64,000 nucleotides of DNA from Talpa occidentalis (GCF_014898055.3 NW_023601322.1:6591312-6655311), one strand, 5' to 3'; counted from the first letter of the stretch, positions 45,811 to 58,574 are shown. The notes: generated by a model not told the origin, from the letters alone. Numbers and translations are program-made.

Positions 45811-46735
45811 TATTTACTTAGAAGCAGATCTTCATTAACTAAATTGTACTTTCTTATTTTTCTTTTAATCTTATGTTCTTCTTAGCTGAATTCCCCATTA
45901 GTTATTTAGAGATAATGTATTTTATTTATAGTGTGTAAATCACTTCATGTCCAGTAAATTTTCTTATATTCTTCTGAGCAGATTAACATGTTTTTGTCGC
46001 AAAGGAGGGGGCATTGTTATTATACACATAAAGGAATTATGCATGCCAGGACAATTTTATGGCTATTAAAATATATAATAAAATATAAATAGTACATTAT
46101 CAACAGTAAGAGAATTAATGAAAATAATATGAACTCTATCATGGGTTTGTTGAGTGAATATTTGATCTTATCACAGTGCTACAGTATGTTCTGGTGCTTA
46201 AGTATTCTCGTTGTGCTTCTGTAGAAATCGATGCATTGCCTAGGGGAACACCCCTACACTTTGTCTTTGATTATCTGGGAGACAATCTATGACTCTAGAA
46301 ATTATAGAAAAATTTTATCAATGCAAATAATTCTCATGTGTGGACATAAAAATCCTGTCTTGTCTCTTAGCAGTTCAAAGAACTTCCCTACTCCAGTGTT
46401 GAAGAAGCTAATTTTACCTCCATTTGCCCATTTCTTTCAATATTCCTTATTTATAAATATGCTCTTTAAAGCATATCTCCTATGATCCACTTATAGGATC
46501 TAACCGGTACCCCCCTCATTAAATAAAATCTTCAACACACATTCAGTTTTCATATTTATAACTTCCATTTTGAAAAGCATCTGTTAGCAATAGTAAAATA
46601 TGCTCTTTTCCTATATTTACCAAACACATAAATCCACTAATTTTTACCTCCTGCCCTAAACTTTTAGCTGTTATTTTACCCGTCTCAAAATGAAAGAATA
46701 GCTATGACAACTTGTGGGATCCCCACCCCTCCCTA
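45811..46735. other. unassigned AT-rich stretch
   Basis: No gene or named repeat. Confidence 0.5.
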
Positions 46736-47225
46736 ATTCCCCAGGATACTGTCTTGGTGCCCAGAGTACCTGCTTGTCAGCCTGGTGTAGGGTCATGCAG
46801 GGGCCCCTCACCAAGGGCAGAAGTCCTGGCATGAGGACACGCTGAGGGACCAGGATCTGCTGGGAACAGCAGGCAGACCCTAGAATTGAAATAGTCTGCT
46901 TTGACTAATGGGAACAATGGAGCCCCCCCAGGCAATGACCCTTGATCTCTCCACCCAGTTTACACCCCTGATAACTGCTCCCCTCCTCCCCCCCCCCCCC
47001 CCACACACACAGGTACACTCCCTGGTTAGTTGCTCTGCCTTTGTGCTCCATGCTAATAAGTACGAGCCACCTTTGGGACTTTGGGTCGGGCTGCACATCA
47101 CACCCCTTGCAGCCCTCCAGGCTTCTCATTGTTCCACCTGAACTTGGCGTGATCACTCTCATCCCACACTGCTCAAAATGCTGCCTTCCACCCCACCCAG
47201 CAGGAGGACAACAATTTGCCTGAGG
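46736..47225. other. GC-richer unassigned block with poly-C
   Basis: Composition changes sharply to GC-rich, with a C run at 46988-47002 followed by (CA)5. Overlapping short frames on both strands lack any family. An old LTR or an unrecognised repeat is more likely than an exon. Confidence 0.4.
46988..47002. repeat. poly-C run
   Basis: A C homopolymer of about 15 followed by (CA)n. Likely unstable and a sequencing-error hotspot. Confidence 0.9.
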
Positions 47226-48540
47226 GTAGAAGTCATTAAGTGCTAGGAGTACAGATATACTTTCCCACCAACTTTGTGACCCTGAAAACTAATGAAAGAT
47301 TTGTGAAATGACCTGCTAAGTTTTTCTGTTTTTAAGTTTTACACACTGAATGTTAAATGTGTGAATTATCATCGAAAGGTTGACTCTTCTTCCATCCATC
47401 GCACCTCTACCAGAGAGGATTCATTGTCAATCCACATAATTGTTTATGTCTTTAAAAGTTCAGATTACTTGAAGTTTTTAAATTCTAGTTTTTATAAATA
47501 AGGTGATAATAAAATATCACTGTAGATGACGGCTGTAATATGTAGGAAATCCCCACGCTTTTAATGAGCACCTTGTGTAACAGTACATCAAACAGAGACA
47601 TTCAAAGTTTAGTCTTTCTAGAAAGACTTGAATTGCAATTACCTGTTTTTTTTTTTTTTAACTGAAATTGAGTGTTAAGTTTGAGCACATCATTGACTAA
47701 GACCTCCTTAAGTCGTTCCTGTGATTTCAAGTGAATTGAATTAACATTTAGATATCTACTGAATGTTCAGGTCAAGTTCAGAAAAGGCTACAATAGGAAA
47801 CCTGATTCTTAACACTAGAACATCACTATGTTAATTGTATTTCAAACAGAAGTGATTCAATGAAAGAAAACCAGATCTTCCTGAAGCTGTGCTGAAATTA
47901 GTGACTAAGAAAATTGCTGTGGTCAAGTATTTCTAGTATTAATTTAATATTGCTAATAGAATATAATATTAATAAATAAATATAATATTTATTGATGAAA
48001 AATTTGTATAACCATCTGCTTCTCTTAACAACCAGACTTTTTTAGTATATTTCAAGATTCACTTCCTTCAATTCAAGAATGTTTTGAGATTTATTGCAAG
48101 CAATATTAACCAAAATACTACAGAAAGTAAAGCTTAGCAGAGCTGGATATAGTATTTGATTTATAAAATTCAGATCTCATTCACTTATCTAGATACTATA
48201 TTTAATCAATTTGTGTGATATGTTATTTCTCTTATCCCTGAATTACTATAAAGAATTTCCATGATTCAAGAACATACAAAGAATCATGCTGGACTGGACT
48301 CTAATCATCATATGAAAATATTTGTCTGATCTTGCACATCTTTGTGGAAAACATTTTAAGATCTACCCCCAAAATAGCAATACCTCTATTCCTTTCCCAT
48401 ATACAATTAAATCTGTCTTTCAATGTTTTATGTAAATGGAGTATATTTTTGTCTTGAAGTGAAAGAAAACTCAACTAATTCACTAAATCCCTGAATTTCT
48501 GAGCACACAATGATACCAGAATCGTTGGTTTTTGGGCCTA
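47226..48540. other. unassigned AT-rich stretch
   Basis: No gene or named repeat over about 1.3 kb. Confidence 0.5.
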
Positions 48541-48609
48541 GTCTCCCAGCCAGGTATGGATCCCAGGCTGCAGTGACAGCGCTGAGGCCCAGCCACTAGA
48601 CCACCAAGG
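48541..48609 (-). pseudogene. tRNA-Glu-like pseudogene or SINE head
   Basis: The reverse complement reads 'ccttggtggtctagtggctg' and later 'cagcgctgtcactgcagcct', close to tRNA-Glu ('ccctggtggtctagtggtta...cggcgctctcaccgc'), including the A box. The B-box region is altered ('gggatccatacc') and the acceptor stem mismatched. No SINE body follows, so it is either a tRNA retropseudogene or the isolated head of another tRNA-Glu SINE. It lies five bases from the LTR end at 48615. Confidence 0.6.
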
Positions 48610-48614
48610 GTTGG

Positions 48615-49451
48615 TGTCTCACGAAGCCGTAGCAGGAACTTCACAGACGCTCAGGCAAGCAAGCGAGAAGAGGCAGGTTTATTTATTTATTTATTTATTT
48701 AATTATTTATTTTAAAAAGATATATTTATTTATTTATACAAGCACTGGGTACAGTCAGAAGCGTGGGAGGGTGAGAGAATTCACCAGAGTCAGAGCAGGG
48801 AGCAGAACAGGCAGACTGATGAAATACACTGCTGAGGGGAGCTGAGGGCAGCAGGAGAGGTCTGCGCGCCATGTGGGATCCTCACCCGGTGGCGGGGGAT
48901 CGAACCGGGGATCGAACCAGCGCTGCAGAGGCTGCAGGCAGCTTCGCAACCCATTGCTCAACTGCTGCTCCACCAGGTGAGGCCCGGCAGGTTTATTTAG
49001 AGAAAGAAAAATTTATTGAGGAGAAAAGGAACAGAAATAAAGTGGGTCTCCCAGGCCATGAAACCAGACCAGAGAGGGGCAAGGAAGCCAAGGTGGAGTC
49101 GTGTCTCAGGGAATATAGACCTTCTTTCCCTCATTATTCTAAAGCTCCACCAGTCTTTTTGTGATTGGTTAGTTGTCGGTGGTCTCACTCACTGTCTAAA
49201 TGTCTCTGTGCCTGGAACTAAGTCTCTGTGTCCCAGCCCTTATCTTGTTTTCTTCATTGCCCTCTATTTGGGATGTCTTGTTGACCCTAAGGTCAGAAAG
49301 TAAGTCCCTAATGTCATAAGTCCTGGGGTGTTTGATTAGTCCCCTTTGGAATTTGTGGCCCTTATCTCTAGAGTCTACCTGAACTCTCCTGAAGTCCCTG
49401 CCCTGTCCTTGAGGCGGCCTAATTATCCCTAACTTGCCCTAGGATTCAACA
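48615..49451 (-). mobile_element. solo LTR, interrupted by a SINE
   Basis: Read on the minus strand it begins TGTTGAATCC at 49451 and ends GTGAGACA at 48615, with an AATAAA signal beside the SINE insertion point. Without the nested SINE it is about 520 bases. I could not find a target duplication ('gttgg' left, 'attac' right). The family is unassigned. Confidence 0.75.
48686..48985 (-). mobile_element. tRNA-derived SINE nested in an LTR
   Basis: Minus-strand copy of the young body with reversed tail 'tttatacaagcactgggtac'. It carries a small internal duplication: 'ggggatcgaacc' occurs twice around 48895-48917, so the B box is doubled. The duplication 'ggcaggtttattta' lies at 48672-48685 and 48986-48999 and belongs to the host LTR sequence. 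Confidence 0.95.
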
Positions 49452-50954
49452 ATTACAACTGAAAGATAGACAGGGGATTATTTTTAAAGGGAGGTCTTGC
49501 TGATTGAAGCTAAATAACACAAGAATGTATTTATGAGTTGAGTTAACAATGCAATATCAGTACCATTTGGAAATGCTGTTTAAATGCTTACATACCCTTT
49601 TCTTATAAGGCAATTTCAAAATCTCTCATGTGCACATAATTTCCCCCACCTCGTTTTTAAAGAACTTTTCACATGCACAAAGACTATGGTCGTTCTTGAT
49701 CTTTTGACTGGAAGGTGATAGCCACACACCTCAGAAGCCACCTGATAATTCCTCCCTGAGAAGGCAGAAGTAAAAGAGCATTCCAATGGGTCACTAATAA
49801 TCTAAAATGCCACATCCATCATATTGAAAAGGGTAGGTTAGGCTTTAGAGTTCTCTTCTGCTAAAATTAGATATTTTATTTCATTTGCTAAATTATCACA
49901 TCAGTCAAGAGATGAAGTTCAGTTCCTGAGTGCATGCTGCGTGAGGAAGGGTTTGGGGGGCCACTAATCACTTCCTTGACATTGCAGTAAGAACCGTTAT
50001 GTAAGAAGAGGAATCAGCCTTTGCCCTGCATGCCAGGAGCTAATCCCGATGGAAGGAAGGGAAACACTCCAAAACTGAAGGGCGAGGACAACTATGAGTA
50101 GTGATGCCGATAACTTCAGAGATGAAAGCATCACAAAAGAACTTCTGAAATTACAATTAAGGGCACCGAGTTTCCAGAACCAAACCCAAAGCACTGCAAA
50201 CACTGCATGGTAGCAGAGAACCACCCCTCAAAACAGATGGGGTGCACACAAGGACCTCTGTGTTTTTAGTTCCTCCATTATAGCTGGCAGCAGTTCATTC
50301 ATCAGGAGTGTACTATAGCTGTTTAAAATATCCAAATGATAGATATTCCTTTCCTGTTTTTAGAATAAATGGCTTACTGTAATGGTGGAAATTACAGCCT
50401 CCGCTTCAAAAATTTCTGGGAAAATGAGCCATCACAGCCTCTAAGCCCATTTGTCTGTTTCTTATGGCTTTCTTTCCCCTCAAGAGTCATTTTAGTAAAG
50501 GTCTAAGCAGTTGTTAAATGTTAGAAATCATCTTTTTAAAACATAATACCTGTGCAAGAGCAAAGGTATGTGTTTTCAGTAATTAAGATATACTCATTCA
50601 GTAGCAAAATTGACTAAATGGAGAATAGGTGACTGGAGATCAATGGAGGGAGAGGGGAATTTCCATGATAATATTACTTACACTGAAATTCTGAAAACAG
50701 TTTTACATTTTAAGGGATATTACAAATAATGATTTGTCATGCAATGTCGCTATATATTCACTCATCATTATTAAAATAGCAAATTGTCTACTATTTTTAC
50801 AGAATGAACTCCGCTTTTACTCTAATATACATGCTTGTTTTAGAATTTAAAATCATTAACTCATTGGCAAACTACATTTAATAATATTTATCAAATATTC
50901 AACATTGAATAGTGATAAATAACACCTAGTGTTCACAGAAAATATTCTTTGTAA
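49452..50954. other. unassigned stretch; possible conserved element at 50270-50560
   Basis: No gene. The part 50270-50560 is repeat-free and of higher complexity, with motifs such as 'aaatggcttactgtaatggt'. Regulatory function is a guess. Confidence 0.3.
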
Positions 50955-50969
50955 GAATTGCAAAATTCT

Positions 50970-51234
50970 GGGCCTCCCTGGGGGCGCAGGGGTTAACATC
51001 TCAGTGCTAACAATTTATCACCAGCCACTACAGTAGCATGAGCTATGAGTTTGATCCCCAGGCAGGGAGCTAACCCACATGGTGTAGTAGACCTCTTCTG
51101 TCTTGCCTGCTACAGAAGTGTATTTCAGTGCATCCGCCTATTCTGCTCCCCACTCTGTCTCTGGTGAATCCTCTCATCCCCCAGACCTCTGGCCTGTACC
51201 CCAGTTCTTGTATGCATAAAAAAATCTTAAAAAA
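50970..51234 (+). mobile_element. tRNA-derived SINE, 'tttatcaccagcc' variant
   Basis: Head 'gggcctccctgggggcgcag', then 'ggttaacatctcagtgctaa' and 'tatcaccagccactacagt'. About 15 bases are missing from the body at 'gcctgctacagaagtgtatt', where other copies read 'gctgctcccctcagcagtgt'. Tail 'cagttcttgtatgcataaaa'. Flanks 'attgcaaaa' and 'attgcagaaa' suggest a target duplication. Confidence 0.9.
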
Positions 51235-52059
51235 ATTGCAGAAATATAAACTTAATTTGACTCAATATAAGTTTACGATATAGATACAAGGGAATATTAT
51301 TATGTAAATAAATATATCAACACCACATATGTGCAATCCAAAGCATGCTTGAATATTTACTTATAAATACAAATATTTTAAGAAGCATGATTTTTTGGTA
51401 ATAAAATGAAAGTGCATGAACTATTTAACAAATGGATAAAAGAACTATAGGTAATGCAATGGCTTTGTTTAATAATTAAGTAATTCTGATTTAAATATAG
51501 TAATGATTATTACTCTACTAGAAAAATAAATTATATCAACCTGTAATTTACTGAAAATAATGTAATATTTAAATATCAGCAACCAGTTGCACTTGCCAAA
51601 TGGATTATGCAAAAAAGAGGTCCTGACATTACATAATGTACTAACTTACAACAAGATATTTTTCAACATGGATCACGGTGAATTTTTCTTTTGGGGGGAA
51701 ATAGAAATCCTACATTTGATTAATGCAGTTTTTCAAAACAAGTCATAGATGTGACACAACAGGTTACACTCACTTTTCTAAATATTTATTTATTTGTAAA
51801 ACCCATAATAATAAATACACTTTTAAAAGCGCTAAGAAGTAACTTTGCCCATATATTTCTAAGGTGATTCCTTAAATTCAATATAGGTTTCTACTTTAAC
51901 ATTTTTCACAACATCCACTAACTATGAACTTAATCCATGTATTTGATAAAATGGGTCTCAAAGCCTGGAAAAAATTGTATCTGCTAAGGTGGTTGTTTTC
52001 ATCTGGATCGATAAAATTACGTACTATATATTCATTTATATCCACTTTCTTTCTTTTGA
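51235..52059. other. unassigned AT-rich stretch
   Basis: No gene. The part after 51880 may already belong to the L1 that follows. Confidence 0.5.
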
Positions 52060-52845
52060 CATTGTATTTGGGAGACACACATGTCACTGAGTATAGCAGC
52101 AAATTATTCTTTTTCATTACTGTATAGTATTTTAGCTGTGAAAATATCACAATTTATATGTGCATTGTGCTACTAACGACATTTATGTTGTTTTAAATTA
52201 TTTTGTTGTTGTAAATAATAATACTATTACCATCATTTTTGGCATACAGGTGTGCATAATTCTGTGGAAACTTATTCAGGAGTGGAATTGTTTATGTTGT
52301 CAGCACGCAATCTGCATTAGTAGATATGTCCAATTGCTTCTCAAAGTGATGAAACAGCTTATATTCCAGAAAACAGGTCTAAGAAATCTGAGTGCTCCTC
52401 TTTCTTTACAATATAGCAGGCCCTCATATCTTTCTGTTCAATTTTGCTTAGTTTCAGTCTCCAAGAATTTATCATTGATGTTAAACAAAGACTCCTATAC
52501 TTGATAGCATCAGACTTTTTCTTGGTAGCCAATCTGATGCAGTGGTATTTAATCACAAATTTAATTTACATTTCTCTGAGTACTGGTGAAATTTTATATA
52601 TTTAATGAACAATTCATGTTCCCTTTAGTGAAGTGAGTACTCAAGCATTTACCTATGTGGGGGGTTTGTTATTCTTATTTATTGATAGCTATTCTTTATA
52701 TATTCTGCATAGAAGTCCCTTGTCTCATACATTTATTGCAAAAATTAGTTCTCCTCTCATTTTGCACTTTTATTTCCCTTGTAGAAATTATTGATGGACA
52801 TAAGTTTCTCAATTTAATGCAGTAAAATTCATTAACATTTATAAT
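52060..52845 (-). repeat. ancient L1 (L1M) distal ORF2/3' region
   Basis: Reverse-strand L1 landmarks occur in order: 'catttttggcatacaggtgt', 'ttattcaggagtggaattgt', 'ttaatttacatttctctgag' (usual 'tttgcatttccctaatgatt'), 'gctattctttatatattctg', 'agaagtcccttgtctcatac' and 'ctcctctcattttgcacttt'. No frame is intact. Confidence 0.8.
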
Positions 52846-55041
52846 CAGTGTTTTTTTGTTTTGTTTTATTTTGTTTTGTTTTGCCATATCATGCATTTAT
52901 TTTTTCAGAAATACCTGATTTTTTTCTCTTACTCTCCTGCATTCTGCCTCTGTTTCAAGGGCTTCTCATGGCTTATTTTCTCTTTCATTTCTTGGTTCAA
53001 CTTTATAATTTCAGCCTTACAGTCCTTTTTTAGTTTCTCCCCGTGTTGACATTTTAGAAAAAAAGCAGACTAGCTAATTTGCCACTGAGTTTCAAAGTTG
53101 AAATTATAGTCTACCTTTTAGGAAATTAACATTTATTGGTCATCTACTTTATGTCAGAGACCAAGAATAAATGATGGATACTTATAGTCATTTTAAGACA
53201 TACCTTTATATCAATCAACTTATGGTAATAGATACACAAAATAGAAAAGATAAAAATGCAAAGGCAATAGACCTATGTGTGTGTGTGAGTGGAAATTTAA
53301 AATATCATCATTTAGCCAAGTCTTGCTGCTGTTGGATTATTTGAAAAGACTTCTAGACTATAAGATTCCTCTTGACCTTAGACTTGATAACTTTTCTTCG
53401 TATCAGTCTTCAAGCTGAAGGAGGATTGATGAAGAAGTGGGTGCAGGATTGGCTTCAGCAGTCAAATATAAAACTATGAGAGAAAAAAAAAAAAAACTGA
53501 GTCCTGAAATATCCACCAGTAAATTGGATCCCCTTCTATATCTATTAAGAATAAAGGAGTTTTCAACAAATACAATTAGTCTAATTGCACATAGATCCCA
53601 CAGGAGTTGCATGAGATCAAATAAGAATCACTGAATTTCCAAAGTATCATTTGCTCATTGAATAGTCACCAGATAACTGACTGAATAAATTGTTCATATT
53701 TTTTGCAATTCTTACTCATTTTGACTTTTTCTGCAATATATTTCCATTTCATTTTATTTCATGTTGCTTCTCATAAATTAAGTGATCGTCATGATGAATT
53801 TGCATTTGTAAATGATAACAGAACAATACATGAAAGGAGAAGGGAAGTTTTCTATTAGAACTCCTGGCTATTAAAGTTGGAGCTAAGATGTGGGGGGAAT
53901 CTCATGAGTAATGATGAGCCTATTATGTCCCAAGGTAAAACCTTCCAATAGCAACCAAATTTCTCATAAAGATTCCTTTAGGACTAGTCAGAAATATTCC
54001 TTCACTCTTGGTAAAAATGATGTGAGAAAGACAACCCATATTTTTTATGACTATTTATTACTCCAGTTCTGTGGTTGCCTTTAATTTTGTCCAGACTATT
54101 CCTTAGCAAATTAAAAATAAATGCCATCAAACCACAAAATGTTAAAGAGCCACGCTGTGTTCTAACACATACCTTGTTGTCTCAGGATGCTATTTAAATA
54201 TCCTAATCTTCCTGCTTTCAATCTTAAAGTGAGCAATTTAATGCTTGCACAGTGAGGTGAAGGGATGAAAGATGTTAGTTCAGAAGGACAAAAACTGTCA
54301 GAAATATGGTTGTGAACTTCTCCACTTTAGAAACAAAAATTGGATTTGAAAAGACATCAAAACATATATGAACACACCAGGGGTTGATTGTGTTCTCTAC
54401 AATCTTCAGAAACACATCAAAGAAAATCTAACAAGCAACTTCAAAAGCCTGTTAGTCTCACTGCGAGCTGCAGTCGGGGGAAAAGGGCCTGTTAAAGGCC
54501 TTATTGAGGAAAATGACAGGATCCCACGCACATGAGGAAATTGACCTACAAACAACTCCCTGAAAAATATCTCCAAAAGATAATACAAATTTCACCTAGA
54601 AATCGAAGTAACACCAAAGTGTACTCTGGTTACAGGAGGTAGAAAATAGAAACAAGGAATATAAACTGTGAAAGAAAATCTCAGCCCTCTGAAATTGTGT
54701 ATATTGACTATATAAAAGAAGAGATTTAATCGATATATAGGAACGAAACAAGAGAATTCAACTTCACCAGAAATGGAAATAGAATAAAAAGTAAATCCAG
54801 GTTGAAAGATTTTTATTAAAAAGATATGACAACTATATTTAACCTTATTTGTGTTTTATCTGATTGAAAAACCTAAAAAAACTGCAGGTACCATGCTTTA
54901 TAGTAATTCCCCAAACTCATGGAGCTGAAACTTGTACCCTTTAACTCTTGCGTTTCCAACAACTATAGCTAATGATATTCTATGGAACAACGAATTAACA
55001 TTTGCTAAGAGGATATAGCTTATGTTAAGAGTTCTTACTAC
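52846..55041. other. unassigned AT-rich stretch
   Basis: No gene. Contains imperfect (ttttg)n at 52855-52885 and a short (TG)n at 53275-53288. Possible further L1M or HAL1 remnants at 54600-54830 are too diverged to call. Confidence 0.5.
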
Positions 55042-55054
55042 AAAATGAAAACAG

Positions 55055-55327
55055 TTTCTTCCTGGTGGTGCAGGGGTTGAAGACAGTGCTGTTAAGCTAC
55101 TGCCAGCCACTGTAGCACAAGTTCGATCCACAACAGGCCAAAAAGCTAACACTCATGGTGCAGCAGATCTCTCCTGTCTGGCCCGCTGCTCCCATCAGCA
55201 GTGTATTTCAGTAGATCTGCCTGTTTTGCATCCCACTCTGTCTCTGGTGAATCCTTTCACCCCCATCCCCTCACACCTCAGGCATACAGCCCAGTCCTTG
55301 GATGCATAAATAAATCAATCTTAAAAA
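55055..55327 (+). mobile_element. tRNA-derived SINE, 'gctactgccagcc' variant
   Basis: Head 'tttcttcctggtggtgcagg' with 'ggttgaagacagtgctgtta', B box 'agttcgatcca'. The tail-proximal part is altered ('cctcaggcatacagcccagt'). A 13-base duplication 'aaaatgaaaacag' is at 55042-55054 and 55328-55340. Confidence 0.93.
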
Positions 55328-55384
55328 AAAATGAAAACAGAAAAACCCCTAATAATAATTGATGGGACCAGAAGAAACTTGAAA

Positions 55385-55548
55385 AAGTGACTTATATAAC
55401 TTTTGGCCTTGAAGGTGATGAAGGTTTTACAAGTGCATATTTATTCCCAGATTCATCAAGCTGTATACATTAAAGGCATGCAACTTTTTATATGTCACTC
55501 ATATCTCAATAAAGTGGTTAAAAAATAAGAAGAAAGGAAAAAAAAACC
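55385..55548 (+). repeat. ancient L1M 3' end
   Basis: 'gaaggttttacaagtgcata' then 'cagattcatcaagctgtata', 'cattaaaggcatgcaacttt' and 'atatctcaataaagtggtta' followed by A-rich sequence is the standard L1M 3' terminus ('acgggtgtatacatatgtcaaaactcatcaaattgtacactttaaatatgtgc...tacctcaataaagctgttaaaaa'). Confidence 0.85.
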
Positions 55549-56272
55549 TTAAAGCATATCAAGATTAATGGAAGACAGGACTTAAAGCCTTTGTTTTTTT
55601 TATTTAATTAAAAATAACAATAAAATAGGCATATATGACATTCTGATTATATTATATATTTTGAATGGCTTGCTCATTCCAAAGGCAATGAAAGAAATTA
55701 CAGGGTGAAATGAAAGACATAAACACCACCCATTTATCTATTATCCTGAAATATCTCCTGCTAACCTGCATTACTTAAAAACACACAGAAAACACAGACA
55801 TGATGAGGCAGGTTCATGGATGCTACTGATGTGCTTTATCATTTGTTGAAAACATGATGGATTGGAGGCTACATAGTGCCTGGGTCAGACACCTCTTTCA
55901 AGATTCTGGAACATTTTTCCACATTGTCCAAAGTTTGCCTTTGAATGACTTAGAGCTGAATGCATGCCCAGAGATTGCTTTCCTTCTAAGTGAACTGTTT
56001 TGTTCAAGGCTTTACCAAGATTCCAAGCAGGGGCTTCCCACAGCCATTGATTGTGTGATGTGTATGTGAGATTGCCCAGCTCCCTCACCTCTGTTTCTTT
56101 GGGATATGCCTGCAGTGCCCCCTGGACTGAAAACTTCACAAAGGATCAGCTCAGGCCTCTTTTGTTATTGTATCACTATTCAGTTGTTGTTTTCTATTCC
56201 ATTCTTCTTCCCTCACCCTTAGAACTTTTGTTCCTAAGAACAATTCTCTAAAAGCAGCACTTGGGAATATCT
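55549..56272. other. unassigned stretch
   Basis: No gene or named repeat. Part 55850-56250 is of ordinary complexity. Confidence 0.5.
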
Positions 56273-56280
56273 GATTCAGA

Positions 56281-56555
56281 GTTTTTATTTATTTATTTTT
56301 AAAAAGATTTATTTATGCATACGAGAACTGGGGTGTAGGCCAGAGGTGCAGAGGGTGAGAGGATTCACCAGGACAGAGTGGGGAGCAGAACAGTGAGATC
56401 TGAAATCCACTGCTGAGGGGAGCAGTGGGTGAGACACATGAGGTCTGCTGTGCCATGTGGGTCAGCTCCCTGGTAGGGGATTCAACTCATGGCGCAGTAG
56501 CTGTAGATAGCATGATAACGCTGAGAATTAACCCCTGCGCCACCAGGAAGGCCCA
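56281..56555 (-). mobile_element. tRNA-derived SINE, older head group
   Basis: Reversed tail 'gcatacgagaactggggtgt' and reversed head 'cgccaccaggaaggccc'. Head of the 'ggttaattctcagcg' type. The duplication 'gattcaga' lies at 56273-56280 and 56556-56563. Confidence 0.92.
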
Positions 56556-56623
56556 GATTCAGAATATTTTCCTACAGAGCTGCCCAGTAATGCTCTACCT
56601 AAGTGATCCTCAGAATAAACTCT

Positions 56624-57052
56624 TGTAGGGTAAGGAAAAATGTCAGGCTTTTCTGCCCTCCCGCCATCAGGATAGATGATGGATCCTTGCGGTCCTGAAT
56701 GCATGCCTGATGGCGGCACCTGTGGACATAGGTAGATGGGATTCACCTGGGCTGAGACTGGGCTTTTAAGGGTGGCGTCACGGGGACACCAGCAGAAGCC
56801 GAAAGAGAAGCCAAGAAAGCAGCAGCAGAAGCCGAGAGAGAAGCAGAGAAGGCCGGAGAGCCCAGACAGAGTGAGGATTTGCTGGGGGCTGGGAGGCCTG
56901 CCAACCTCCCGGCCCCCCAGCACCCCTGCCTGCGTGTACCTGGTAAACCCCAATAAAAAACCTGCAAAACCCACTGAAGACTCTGACTCCTCCTTGACCC
57001 GGTCTGCATGGGATCCTAGAAAACCTGCCCTGTGTCCAGTCCTGCCCTTACA
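56624..57052 (+). mobile_element. solo LTR, family A copy 1
   Basis: A 429-base LTR starting TGTAGGGTAA and ending CCCTTACA, with 'caggcttttctgccctcccg' near the start and AATAAA at 56952-56957. A perfect 5-base duplication 'actct' is at 56619-56623 and 57053-57057. The purine-rich part 56795-56870 holds repeated 'agcagaagccga'. Frames up to 148 codons inside it are by-products of GC-rich composition. No internal sequence is attached. Confidence 0.92.
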
Positions 57053-57057
57053 ACTCT

Positions 57058-58569
57058 AAAATGGGATTTTTGAGACAGATCAGTGAGTGGCTGGTGACAA
57101 TGAGGTTTCCATCTCTGGTGTTAAAAGTGATCTCAATTGTTACTAAAACAGGTCAGGAGAGCCTTAAAAGTTTGCTGGTGATGAAGCAGACGGACTGTCT
57201 TTGGAAGCTTGTGCATTGGTAGTGTAATCTATCAAGCTTTTCAGGTGTTTGAGTGAGTGGTAGTTTGAACTAAATGGCTGGCACTGGAGCATATTGATTC
57301 ATTAGAGATGATATCAAAATTTTAAGATTTGTAAATAACTGATCTAACCCAAAGCTAGGGTTCTTCCTTAGCAGCATGTAAAGGGATGTTAATCTCCTGC
57401 AGCTGGAGGGAAGAAAAAGAGGCTCTGGCTCAGGACTGATAATAGGTGTCAAAGCTCTAGAGAATATTGAGTTCTCAGCTCTGGCAAGTCTGCCTTTTCA
57501 AGGTCAGAGATGTGACTGAGAAGGATTGGGACTCTGGGACATGGAATGGATAATCAATTTTAATACACTTGAAAATCTTAAGTCCCCAACTATCTGAAAC
57601 TTTGCAGTCTGAAAAACTCCTTTCTGATACAGCCTATTGTCTCTCCTTTGATTCAAGATGATGCAAATATATCTCCCTTGCAAGAAAGCATTTATCTGTA
57701 TTAGAAGGAGCCCCACATCTCATCCCAATCACAAGACCATTAACTATGATTAAGCTACAATGCAGACTGCCAGAAATAGGCTGGAACTGAAAAGGGAATA
57801 AAGAAAATATATCTGCAAGAGTTGCAGGAGTTAGACAATATATATTAATAGGAGATAAGAGAATATGGATAGAACTGGACCTTAGGGTGTGAATTGGAAG
57901 AAAGTGTGGCTAAACATACGCTTAGGAAAGGGGAGTTTATTGACAAACAGTCTAAGGGACAAAATGCATCATCCTGGCAAGTTCCCCAAGAGATGGCTTT
58001 AACATGACCCTGTTACAATGTGAGTAGGATGGCTTAGAAACCTGGGGAAGTGATTACTAAGTACAGATGAAAAATAACTGCTTTGTCTTCCATAGATGAT
58101 CACAGAGGAAGTGATCACCTCTTACAGAGGTTAGCATACTAGAGAGGCTGTCCTATATAAGATTAGAAAACCTGGGAGTCAGTTACAGTCTGTAGAGGGA
58201 TACATATCCAATCGCTAAGCAAAGCAGTAGTGAGAATCCCAACCTCGACTGTTCTTGGCAGGATTCAACTGTTGATTGATGCTGCATTTAACCAGGTGCG
58301 GTTGCCTCATAATAATGACAATAGTTCATCAAAACAATTGAGGGCAGTTGGTAGAACTTAATGATCAGAAACCAGGTCAAATATTTACAAATGAAGGTTA
58401 CTCAGAGGTCAACTGGGGGTGAGGGGTAACTCTTAGAGAGCCAGGGAGAATTCAGGGACTTGAGTCTCAATAAAAATTCACTGATTCTTACCCTTTTCCA
58501 GATCTGAACCAGTTTTCTGAAACAGAACCGGTGAGTGAATGAACTTATGACATCGTGACACCACGGTTT
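57058..58569. other. unassigned stretch between two LTRs
   Basis: No gene. It is not retroviral internal sequence as far as I can see, and both flanking LTRs have their own target duplications, so it is host sequence. Confidence 0.55.
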
Positions 58570-58574
58570 GTATG

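Noticed and set aside
46880..47223. GC-rich block considered as a CpG-island promoter
   Set aside because: Few CpG dinucleotides are visible. The richness is mainly C runs, CA repeats and CCTCC tracts.
48541..48609. Functional tRNA-Glu gene
   Set aside because: The T-loop/B box is altered, the acceptor stem is mismatched and the anticodon position does not read CTC or TTC.
56528..57059. Frames of 107 and 148 codons at 56.5-57.1 kb and 165 codons at 58.4-58.9 kb
   Set aside because: They fall within solo LTRs or cross their edges and reflect GC-rich, stop-poor LTR sequence on both strands. They are not gag or env.
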